Shown piece after piece: positions 16,905 through 23,929 of a stretch of 57,902 nucleotides of DNA (position 1 is its first letter; each line of letters starts with the position of its first letter). The notes under the pieces were generated by a model, which made no database searches, was not told the origin of the DNA, and saw nothing but the letters and a program-made list of their open reading frames with translations. This stretch comes from Oscillospiraceae bacterium (GTDB lineage Bacteria > Bacillota > Clostridia > Oscillospirales > Acutalibacteraceae), in NCBI GenBank assembly GCA_902796535.1, contig CADBPL010000018.1, positions 1 to 57,902 of the forward strand, read 5' to 3'. The translations under genes and the position numbers were made by a program.

Positions 16905-17699
16905 ATGCCGAAAAATATGATTTTGCTTTGTGATTACGGTCTGGATGATGCAGCCGCCACCGCTTACGTGCTGCAAAATGCCGCGCGGTTTGACCGCATT
17001 GATATTCTGCCTATCGCGGGCAATATGCCGCTGGCCGTTTCCTTTGCCAACGCGCAGCGCATCCTCACCTATGCGGATTGCGACAGGAGCAAGGTTCGCC
17101 TGGTCGACACCTCCTCTATCCGGCAAAACGAGGAAACGCTTTTTCTGATCCACGGCAGCGACGGCATGGGCGATATTCTGCCCGCGGCGTATGAGCCGTT
17201 TTCCCCTATCCTCCCCTTTGACGATTGGCTGGAGCAGATCGAACCGGATTCCGTTCTGGTCAGTCTCGGCCCGTGCACCGTCACCCAAAAGATCCTCGAA
17301 AAAACCGGCGCCATGCCGCTGCTACTCATGGCGGGCAATATCAGCGAAAAGCCGAATTATCAGGGGTATGAATTCAATCACGGCATGGATAAAGCCGCCT
17401 TTGCCGCGTGTGTGAAATACCCGCACAAAATTGCGACGCTTGACACCTGCCATCATCCGAACTGTGATTTTTTCAAAATTGAAAACAACGGTTCGACCCT
17501 GCTGCATCGGTTCTGCCGGCAAAGCGCGGCGCTGTCAAAGAAACGCGGGGACAAGGGTGCGTTCATTTATGATCTGATCACGGTGCGTTATCTGTTTGAG
17601 CCGGAGCGCTTTGCATGCAACACGCTCACCGACCCGGACGGCAACCGGCTGAACGTGCTGGTTTATCGATCCGATGAAAAGATCATCGACCTTTCCTGA
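16905..17699 (+). CDS. Nucleoside hydrolase family protein (IUNH-like)
   Basis: 264 residues, a little short for the 300-320 of the family, which hydrolyses the N-glycosidic bond of ribonucleosides using a calcium ion. The calcium-binding start reads CDYGLDDA, keeping the Asp10/Asp14/Asp15 equivalents of the DxDPGxDD motif. LGPCT corresponds to LGPLTN, and NHGMDKAAF to the FNxxxDPEAA element. Near the C-terminus YDLITVRYLFEPERF matches HDPLA...L.PELF, with the catalytic-site His replaced by Tyr and the Asp kept. Substrate preference is therefore uncertain. No clear SD before the ATG; the leader is structured. Confidence 0.75.
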   Translation: MPKNMILLCDYGLDDAAATAYVLQNAARFDRIDILPIAGNMPLAVSFANAQRILTYADCDRSKVRLVDTSSIRQNEETLFLIHGSDGMGDILPAAYEPFSPILPFDDWLEQIEPDSVLVSLGPCTVTQKILEKTGAMPLLLMAGNISEKPNYQGYEFNHGMDKAAFAACVKYPHKIATLDTCHHPNCDFFKIENNGSTLLHRFCRQSAALSKKRGDKGAFIYDLITVRYLFEPERFACNTLTDPDGNRLNVLVYRSDEKIIDLS

Positions 17700-17711
17700 C
17701 GGGCAAAGCGA

Positions 17712-17750
17712 AAGTCCGCCGTCACTTCAGCTGTGGCGGCGGGCTTTTTT
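17712..17750. terminator. Terminator between convergent genes
   Basis: AAGTCCGCCGTCAC pairs with GTGGCGGCGGGCTT around a 7-base loop, followed by T6 on the plus strand. Serves the nucleoside-hydrolase-like gene and perhaps the convergent operon. Confidence 0.8.
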
Positions 17751-17758
17751 CGGTCGTT

Positions 17759-19363
17759 TTATTTGGGCAGATTCTCATAGAGCGCATAAAACGCTGTGGT
17801 GAATTCGGACCCGGCGACGGGGCCGGCGGAAACGATCTCTTCGTTTTCACAAAGGAAGGAGTGCCAGCTGTTGTCGGTCAGCATATAGCCGGTCTGGTCG
17901 TTAGTCAGGCCGAACACAAGCAGCTTCTTATCCTTTATCGTTTCCTGGAAGGCGGGATAATCCCAGGTGGTTCCCGTCCAGGAATCCTCTGCGCTCATGG
18001 CGCCGCCATAGGCGATCTCCGGCGCAAGCTCGCCGGGCGCGATCACGGCAGCGACGCGGTTGCCGAATTCCACATAGCCCACTTCGCTGACGATCTTGAA
18101 CTTGAACAGACCGGAGTGGACGACGTTGACGGTGAGCAGCCCGCACTTGGCAATGAGCAGCAAAACGTTGTTCTTGGTGGTGATCATGTAGGGCTGGGAC
18201 GCATATTTGAGGGAGGGCTCCAGCTCTTCCTCTTCGGTGATCGCGCAGGCTTTTTTGCCAAGCTCCGCACCGAAAACCGCTAAGCGCGCATAGCCTTCAT
18301 CGTCAACCTCTTTGAGCAGCTCGGGGTCGAGCGGCAGGCCTTCAATCGGCGAATAATCCGAGGTGATGGCAAGCTCCGCGCCCTCGATCATCACAAAATC
18401 GGCGTTGGCGTTTTCGTTGATGTATTTTTCCATGTAATACGGGAAATCGCCCGTGACCCGACGCCCGCCGGCGCCTAAGCCCACGCAGTGGATCGCCAGA
18501 TTGACCAGCCAGGTCTCTCTGCCGCCGCCGTCCGGCACAAAGCGCAGGCGGTTGAGGTTGCCGTCGATCACCTGCGGGTCGCGCTTATCGCGGATGAAAT
18601 TGGCAATATCGATGTTGCCGTAATACAGCTTGCCCGGCTTCATGCTGCCGACGGCTTCTTTAACGGCTTCCTGCACAGCGGTGTAAAGATGCTGCATGAA
18701 CGCTTCATTCTGGCCGTTCGGGTTTTTGATGCCGAGCAGGTTGCGCACGCCGCCGAACAGAATGGCGGGGATCAGATCGCCGTTCATGCCGTAGGTGTCG
18801 ACGCAGCTGTGCTGGTGCAAAGCGGAAATATTGATGGATTTGATGTTGTTTGCCGCAGCAAAATCGGCGAGCATATCGCGGATCTTCTGCACCTCGGTGC
18901 TGGCAATGCCGAACGCGTCGAGGCTGGCAAAAACGGTGACGCCGCTGCCGTCGCTCATGGCAATGGCGCGCACGCGCTGATCGTCGAGCACCTGTGTGGC
19001 GAGCTTTTTCTCACCCACGGCAAGGCTGCCGCCGACATAGCAATCGGTGGTCAGCTCATCGCCGGTCTGCAGGGAACGGCTGCCGTAGCCAACCGACCAG
19101 GCGGACGCCGCCGGGGACGTTTTTTGGAAACCGTAGGACTTGACCGAAAAATCGTGTTCATTGCGATACTGCTTTTCGGTTTGCCAGCCGCGGGGCGTCG
19201 GGATGATGGCTGCGATGGCGCCGGCCAGTCCCTGAATCGCCTTTTCACCGATCTGGTAAAGGAGCTTCTCAGCCGGCTTGTAGTCTTCCGCAACCGCGGT
19301 GAACGTGCCGCCGGTAAGCAGAAGAGAAACACAAAGAAGAAGCGCGATCAGTCTTTTTTTCAT
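17759..19363 (-). CDS. Secreted neutral/alkaline ceramidase-family protein (paralogue 2)
   Basis: 534 residues with a signal peptide (MKKRLIALLLCVSLLL, cut near TAVAED). Same family and layout as the gene at 985-2772: SALHQHS near residue 184, IHCVG near 292, VTGDF shortly after, PGELAPE near 444 and NDQTGY near 490. The shared sentence-like motif VGYVEFGxRVA before PGEL shows that the two are true paralogues, though diverged. The nucleophile region reads EGAELAITSD, less like GDVS than in paralogue 1, so catalysis is less certain. It follows a secreted metallophosphoesterase gene by 20 bases in one operon. Confidence 0.8.
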   Translation of the reverse strand: MKKRLIALLLCVSLLLTGGTFTAVAEDYKPAEKLLYQIGEKAIQGLAGAIAAIIPTPRGWQTEKQYRNEHDFSVKSYGFQKTSPAASAWSVGYGSRSLQTGDELTTDCYVGGSLAVGEKKLATQVLDDQRVRAIAMSDGSGVTVFASLDAFGIASTEVQKIRDMLADFAAANNIKSINISALHQHSCVDTYGMNGDLIPAILFGGVRNLLGIKNPNGQNEAFMQHLYTAVQEAVKEAVGSMKPGKLYYGNIDIANFIRDKRDPQVIDGNLNRLRFVPDGGGRETWLVNLAIHCVGLGAGGRRVTGDFPYYMEKYINENANADFVMIEGAELAITSDYSPIEGLPLDPELLKEVDDEGYARLAVFGAELGKKACAITEEEELEPSLKYASQPYMITTKNNVLLLIAKCGLLTVNVVHSGLFKFKIVSEVGYVEFGNRVAAVIAPGELAPEIAYGGAMSAEDSWTGTTWDYPAFQETIKDKKLLVFGLTNDQTGYMLTDNSWHSFLCENEEIVSAGPVAGSEFTTAFYALYENLPK

Positions 19364-19383
19364 GTTTTTTATTCCTTTCTGGT

Positions 19384-20697
19384 TTATTTTACATCAAATT
19401 CCATGTGGATCGGGTTGCTTTGAACGCCCCAGACGTCTTCCGCCACGATCGCCGCAACATAGCGGCCGGACGCGGTCGGTTTGTCAACGGTGAAATAGGC
19501 GGTGTCGGGCGGATAGGCGCGGTAATTGTCGGCCAGCACCTTGTCCTGGTGAACGATGTTGTTGTTCATATCGGCCACAACGATGCGGTAGAGGAACACT
19601 TCATCATCCTGAGCCGTTTTGGCCTGCGGCACGATGAAGCAATAACCGCCTGCGATTCGCTGCATGGTCATTTCCGCGCCTTCCTCAAAGGCGGGCGGAT
19701 TTTTCGCAGCGGCAGCGGCGCGAAGCTCATGCGAATATTTGCCCGGCTCGTTTTGATTATCGATCAGGTATTCCCGGATGAAGCACGCGTCGGTCACGTC
19801 ATAAACGCGCACAAGAACGCGGTTGTTTGCGTCCACTTCAATAAACAGCGCCTGCGCCATCTTGCGGCTGTCGCTTGGGTGAACCACTCTTTCCTCGTCA
19901 ACGGTCAGTTCATAATAGGCCATGCCGCCGTCGTTGATCGCCGTGAATTCGCCCTGCCAGATGGAGCGCGGATCGTCGGCCGGATAATGCGAATGGCCGG
20001 AAATGTGAATGGCCTGCGGATATTTTTTGAGCACGTCGGTGAAGTTGGTCATGCCCCACCCGTCAAACTCTGAGCTGCCGAATACGGTGTCGCGCACGTG
20101 TTCATGCTGAAAGACAAAAATCGGCTTGTTGCTGCCGTCACGCGCGGCGGCAGCCAGCTGCTCGTCAAGCCATTGAACCTGCGCGGCGGTGTAGTGCTCT
20201 TCTGCCGAAGCGGAGGAAGAAATGCCGATAAAGTGGAAGCCGTTGATCACCTCATGGTAATCGGTTTCGGCCTGACCGGTGACGGATTTGAAATATTCCA
20301 GCGCGTTTGCAGGGCCTTTTGCATTGGAGTCGTGCGACCGGGCCACCACGCAAAGGCGCTTGGTGTCGCCCTTCAGGTTGGCCTGCGTATAGGCGGCAAA
20401 CGCCTGATACTGGAATGAACGGCCGCGGTCGGTCAGATCGCCGTTGAAGGTAAACGCGTCGATCCGGTCATAATCCTTGTCGCTCGCAGCGATCTGATAA
20501 GCGGATCTCATCAGCTTGGCAATGCGGATGCAGGCTTTATCGCCGTAGGTTTTCACGTGGGTGTCGCTTGTGGCCACAAAGCGCATTACGGGCACAAAAT
20601 CGTCCTGAACCGCTTTGGGTTTGCCGGTGCCGACGAAGCCGCTGAAGAAAGCGGAGAGCGCTATGAGCACAGACATGAGGACGGACAGAAAATTCAT
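19384..20697 (-). CDS. Secreted calcineurin-like metallophosphoesterase
   Basis: 437 residues from the ATG at 20697 (AAGGTGTG upstream); the longer frame to 20874 has no SD. An N-terminal hydrophobic segment (FLSVLMSVLIALSAFFSGF) exports or anchors it. Metal-site motifs follow in order: TSDTH near 42, NGDLTDRG near 85, ARSHD near 120, QHEH, and HISGHSH near 231. The usual GNHD reads ARSHD, so the Asn ligand and Gly are changed. The last roughly 100 residues look like a beta-sandwich (FnIII-like). The family includes nucleotidases and acid sphingomyelinases. First gene of an operon with a ceramidase-like enzyme. Confidence 0.85.
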   Translation of the reverse strand: MNFLSVLMSVLIALSAFFSGFVGTGKPKAVQDDFVPVMRFVATSDTHVKTYGDKACIRIAKLMRSAYQIAASDKDYDRIDAFTFNGDLTDRGRSFQYQAFAAYTQANLKGDTKRLCVVARSHDSNAKGPANALEYFKSVTGQAETDYHEVINGFHFIGISSSASAEEHYTAAQVQWLDEQLAAAARDGSNKPIFVFQHEHVRDTVFGSSEFDGWGMTNFTDVLKKYPQAIHISGHSHYPADDPRSIWQGEFTAINDGGMAYYELTVDEERVVHPSDSRKMAQALFIEVDANNRVLVRVYDVTDACFIREYLIDNQNEPGKYSHELRAAAAAKNPPAFEEGAEMTMQRIAGGYCFIVPQAKTAQDDEVFLYRIVVADMNNNIVHQDKVLADNYRAYPPDTAYFTVDKPTASGRYVAAIVAEDVWGVQSNPIHMEFDVK

Positions 20698-20725
20698 AGA
20701 ATCACACCTTTCACTGACTGATACC

Positions 20726-20754
20726 AGTATAAAACAAATTTTAAAAAAAGTAAA
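20726..20754 (-). promoter_or_regulatory. Promoter of phosphoesterase-ceramidase operon
   Basis: Minus-strand TTTACT (20749-20754), 17 bases, TATACT (20726-20731), about 30 bases before the ATG. Divergent from the phosphopantetheinyl transferase promoter. Confidence 0.5.
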
Positions 20755-20779
20755 TAATGTTTTCGCAAAATAGAGCAGG

Positions 20780-20807
20780 TTGAAAAAATGGATTCCTGTG
20801 GTATAAT
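20780..20807 (+). promoter_or_regulatory. Promoter of phosphopantetheinyl transferase gene
   Basis: TTGAAA (20780-20785), 16 bases, TATAAT (20802-20807), 29 bases before the start codon. Confidence 0.7.
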
Positions 20808-20836
20808 GTTGACAGAAAACGGAAAGGAGCCGCGTG

Positions 20837-21460
20837 ATGACGCAGATTTTTGTGCTGCCGCTGACCGAAGCCAAAAAGCTTAGCGAAGCCGTTCTGGCCC
20901 GCTTCCCGCTTCGGCGCGCGCGCGCGGAACGGATCAGAAGCCGTGACGGTCAATTGCACTGCCTCGGCGCAGGGGCGCTGCTCGGTCAGGTGCTGCACCT
21001 TGACGAAGAAAAAATTGAGATCGACCGGTTCGGCAAGCCCTATGCGCCGCAGCTCGAGCGGCAGTTCAACCTTTCTCACAGCGGCGGCTATGTTGTTTTG
21101 GCGGTGAGCGAGGGCGCCGTCGGCGTTGACGTGCAGCAGCTCGGCTCGGTGCGCAGCGGGGTCGCACGGCGCTGCTTCACCGCCGACGAACAGGCGTGGG
21201 CGGCGCAGAATGAGGAACGCTTTTTCACGGTCTGGACGTTGAAAGAAAGTGTGGTCAAGGCCGTCGGGCTTGGGCTGCGATTAAAGCTGAGCAGCTTTTC
21301 GGTGCTGCCGCTGCTTCACGCAGACAGCATCACCGTGGAGGGCGTGACTCTTTACGGTCAAACGCTTTCCCTGCCGGGTCACGCGCTTTCGGTCGTCAGC
21401 GCGCAGCCGTTCGACAGCGCGGCGGAGCCGATTTTTGTAACGGCGGAAGAACTGGAATGA
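20837..21460 (+). CDS. Sfp-type 4'-phosphopantetheinyl transferase
   Basis: 207 residues from the ATG at 20837; AAAGGAG lies 7 bases upstream, while a GTG three bases earlier is too close. It transfers phosphopantetheine from CoA to a carrier-protein Ser. Visible: a substrate segment FGKPYAPQ, FNLSHSGGYVVLAVS, the magnesium site VGVDVQ, and WTLKESVVKAVGLGL (WxxKE). The size matches Sfp-type rather than AcpS-type (about 120) enzymes. No polyketide, NRPS or carrier-protein gene lies in the window, so it may serve acyl carrier protein or a distant cluster. Single-gene transcript with promoter and terminator. Confidence 0.9.
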   Translation: MTQIFVLPLTEAKKLSEAVLARFPLRRARAERIRSRDGQLHCLGAGALLGQVLHLDEEKIEIDRFGKPYAPQLERQFNLSHSGGYVVLAVSEGAVGVDVQQLGSVRSGVARRCFTADEQAWAAQNEERFFTVWTLKESVVKAVGLGLRLKLSSFSVLPLLHADSITVEGVTLYGQTLSLPGHALSVVSAQPFDSAAEPIFVTAEELE

Positions 21461-21488
21461 TTCCCCGTAATACGGTGTTTTCTTTCAT

Positions 21489-21548
21489 CCGAACCAAAGG
21501 GGCGCGCAAATCAGAAAGCTGATCTGCACGCCCGGGCGGTTCGGTTTT
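21489..21548 (+). terminator. Terminator of phosphopantetheinyl transferase gene
   Basis: CCGAAC (21489-21494) pairs with GTTCGG (21539-21544) around an inner hairpin with GGCG/CGCC and ATCAG/CTGAT arms, followed by TTTT. Confidence 0.7.
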
Positions 21549-21549
21549 A

Positions 21550-23022
21550 TTATTTCAAGGGGGTGAGCATATGGGTCTGATAGCTGTAATCCATGAACTG
21601 CGGGAATTCGGGGTTGTCAAACACCGTCGCCTGCTCCGTGCGGGTGGTCAGCCAGTAGACCAGCGCGCAGCTGTTGCCTTCATATTCATAATTGAAGTGC
21701 TCAAAATGCTTGATGATCCAGGTGCACTCCGGGAACATGGCGGTGGAAACGTCAACAATGCCGTCGCCTGAAAGGTGGTTGTGTCCGCAGTCGACCGCCT
21801 GCTTATAATCGCTGCCGAGCGTAGCGCCGTGTTTGGCAAAGGTGGCAAAGCCGGAGGTGTTGCAGGAATCGATGATGCCGTCGCTCTGGTTGTCGCTGTT
21901 TTCGTAGACCGGCGCGCTCTGGCGGCCGTAGCAGGAAATGATGGCAAAGTTGACGCCCTTTTCCTGAATGCCCTTGTAGATTTCTTCCACGTGGCTGCCG
22001 ACTTGTTCAAAGTAGCGGTCGGTAAGCTTGGTGATGGCGTTTTCTTCACCGTGATACAGGAACTGTTTGGCCTCCTGATATTTTGCGGCGGGGATCAGCT
22101 CCAGAATGCCGGGCATCCGGCCGAAGGATTCAACAAAGGTTTCGGCAAACACGCGGTCTTTGGTGGCTTCTACCATCGTGTCGCCAAAGCGGAACAGCGG
22201 CGCCATCAGGCGCGTTTTGAGCAGAATGCCGAACAGCTTGTTGATTTTTTCTTCCTTTGCGGTGTCGTGACCGGCCATGACCTGCGCCAGAATGCGGTAG
22301 ACCGCAGCTTCTTTAAAGCAGACGCGGCCGCAGAACACGTCGCCCAACAGCGAAAGCCCGGTGAACGCCGGAGAAACCAGGGTGACGTTTTCCAGTGAAT
22401 CGCAGCCGAACTGAGCCAGATAGCAGTTGGTGACCACGCTGCCCATGCTGACCGAAACAAAATCGACCTTATCGCAGTGGTGATCCGCCTTGACTTGTTC
22501 GACGAATGTGTTCAATTCCTGCGCGACCTGATACAGATCCTGCCGCCAGTCGTAAATGAACAGATACATATTGTCCGCGCCGACCTTATCCGCCAGATAC
22601 TGCCCCAGATCGCGGCCGGCCTCGTTCAAAAAGCTGCTGCTGTGGTTTTCGGCATAGGAACCGCTCATGGTGTCGGTGGTGACGTCGTAGAGCGTTTTGC
22701 CCAGCTCGGTGTAACGAACCGGCTCAAACACTTCGTTGACCAGCGGCAGAACCGCATCCATGAATTTATCCCAGTTGCGGGTGAACATAACGCTGATGGT
22801 CGGCCAGATCAGCTGAGGGATCTTGGAGGTGATCGCCTCGGCCGGCGGCGCCCAGACCACGGTTTCTTGATCGGTGCCCTGATCCTTCACCAGCGGCACG
22901 GCGTTCATGCCGGTGACCATGATGATGGGCGTGACCTTGCTTTCGGCAAAGCAAGGCGCCAAAAAGGCGACTGCCAACAGCAGAGCCAGACAGAGCGACG
23001 CGATTCTTTTGGAGGTTTGCAT
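21550..23022 (-). CDS. Secreted LCAT-like alpha/beta-hydrolase (lipase/acyltransferase)
   Basis: 490 residues from the ATG at 23022, with AAAGGG 8 bases upstream; the GTG nine bases earlier sits in the SD. Signal peptide to about 29 (SLCLALLLAVAFLAPCFA). The start PIIMVTGMNAVPLV is the oxyanion-side strand, YDWR near 158 is characteristic of lecithin:cholesterol acyltransferase-like enzymes, and VSVSMGSV near 191 is the nucleophile elbow. A late FEHFNY could supply His. It would hydrolyse or transfer acyl chains of lipids outside the cell. It begins 17 bases after rsgA and appears to be the last gene of that operon, an unusual place for a secreted lipase. Confidence 0.8.
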   Translation of the reverse strand: MQTSKRIASLCLALLLAVAFLAPCFAESKVTPIIMVTGMNAVPLVKDQGTDQETVVWAPPAEAITSKIPQLIWPTISVMFTRNWDKFMDAVLPLVNEVFEPVRYTELGKTLYDVTTDTMSGSYAENHSSSFLNEAGRDLGQYLADKVGADNMYLFIYDWRQDLYQVAQELNTFVEQVKADHHCDKVDFVSVSMGSVVTNCYLAQFGCDSLENVTLVSPAFTGLSLLGDVFCGRVCFKEAAVYRILAQVMAGHDTAKEEKINKLFGILLKTRLMAPLFRFGDTMVEATKDRVFAETFVESFGRMPGILELIPAAKYQEAKQFLYHGEENAITKLTDRYFEQVGSHVEEIYKGIQEKGVNFAIISCYGRQSAPVYENSDNQSDGIIDSCNTSGFATFAKHGATLGSDYKQAVDCGHNHLSGDGIVDVSTAMFPECTWIIKHFEHFNYEYEGNSCALVYWLTTRTEQATVFDNPEFPQFMDYSYQTHMLTPLK

Positions 23023-23038
23023 GTGAAACACCCTTTCT

Positions 23039-23929
23039 TTATTTGGTTTTCAGTTCCCAGTCTTTTATGTTCTTTGCCTCGTTATACAAGGCGACATAGC
23101 TTTCGTGGCGAGATGGCATGATCCGACCTTCTTCGACCGCCTGACAGATCAGGCAGCCCTTATCGGCCACGTGGGTGCAGCTTGTAAAGCGGCAGCGGCC
23201 GAGATAGGGCAAAAACTCGCGGAACGCAAACGGCAGGTTTTCCTTGACGATGCGTTCCTCCCCGTCCAGCTCAATGGCGGCGAAGCCGGGCGTGTCGGCA
23301 ATATAGCCGTCGCCGACGCGGAACAGCTCCACCTGGCGGGTGGTGTGGCGGCCGCGCCCCAGCTTTTCACTGATCTCGCCCGTTTCCAGGCGCAGCTCGG
23401 GACACAGGCGGTTGAGCAGCGTCGATTTGCCGACGCCGGAGTTGCCGCATAAAACGCAGATCTTGCCGTTCATGGCCGCCTTCAGTTCCTCCAGCCCGTT
23501 GTCGTTTTGCGTGGAAAGGGCGAAGACGTCAAAGCCGGATTTTTGGTAGATTTCGACCAGCTCGTCGGCGGCTGCCAGATCGGTTTTGGTGAACACCACG
23601 GCGCAGTCGATGCCCTTATCCTGTGCGATGGCGGTGAATTTGTCGATCACGAACGTGCTGGGCATGGGTTCGCGGGTCGAGGCTAAAATGAACAGCTTGT
23701 CCACGTTTGCCACCGGCGGGCGGTTGAGAAAGTTTTTGCGCTCGTGAATCTCATCCAGCGAACAGTAACCCGACGGGTTGAAGGAAATAGTCACGGCGTC
23801 TCCGGCCAGCGGCGTGATCCTGTTTTTGCGGTGGATCCCTTTGGCTTTGCACTCATAAACGGTATCGCCGACCTGCACGTAGTAAAAGCCGCCGATGCCC
23901 TTGATGAGCAGCCCTTCTGCCTGACTCAT
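23039..23929 (-). CDS. rsgA: Ribosome small-subunit GTPase RsgA
   Basis: 296 residues. Circularly permuted GTPase that assists late 30S assembly. An OB-fold (residues 1-65) precedes TKTD (G4), GNSGVGKSTL (G1) and DTPGF (G3), then a C-terminal zinc site C...CTHVADKGC. Start overlaps the prkC stop by 4 bases (ATGA). The order prkC-rsgA is conserved in Firmicutes; the genes rpe and thiN that usually follow in Bacillus are absent, and a lipase gene follows instead. Confidence 0.97.
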   Translation of the reverse strand: MSQAEGLLIKGIGGFYYVQVGDTVYECKAKGIHRKNRITPLAGDAVTISFNPSGYCSLDEIHERKNFLNRPPVANVDKLFILASTREPMPSTFVIDKFTAIAQDKGIDCAVVFTKTDLAAADELVEIYQKSGFDVFALSTQNDNGLEELKAAMNGKICVLCGNSGVGKSTLLNRLCPELRLETGEISEKLGRGRHTTRQVELFRVGDGYIADTPGFAAIELDGEERIVKENLPFAFREFLPYLGRCRFTSCTHVADKGCLICQAVEEGRIMPSRHESYVALYNEAKNIKDWELKTK

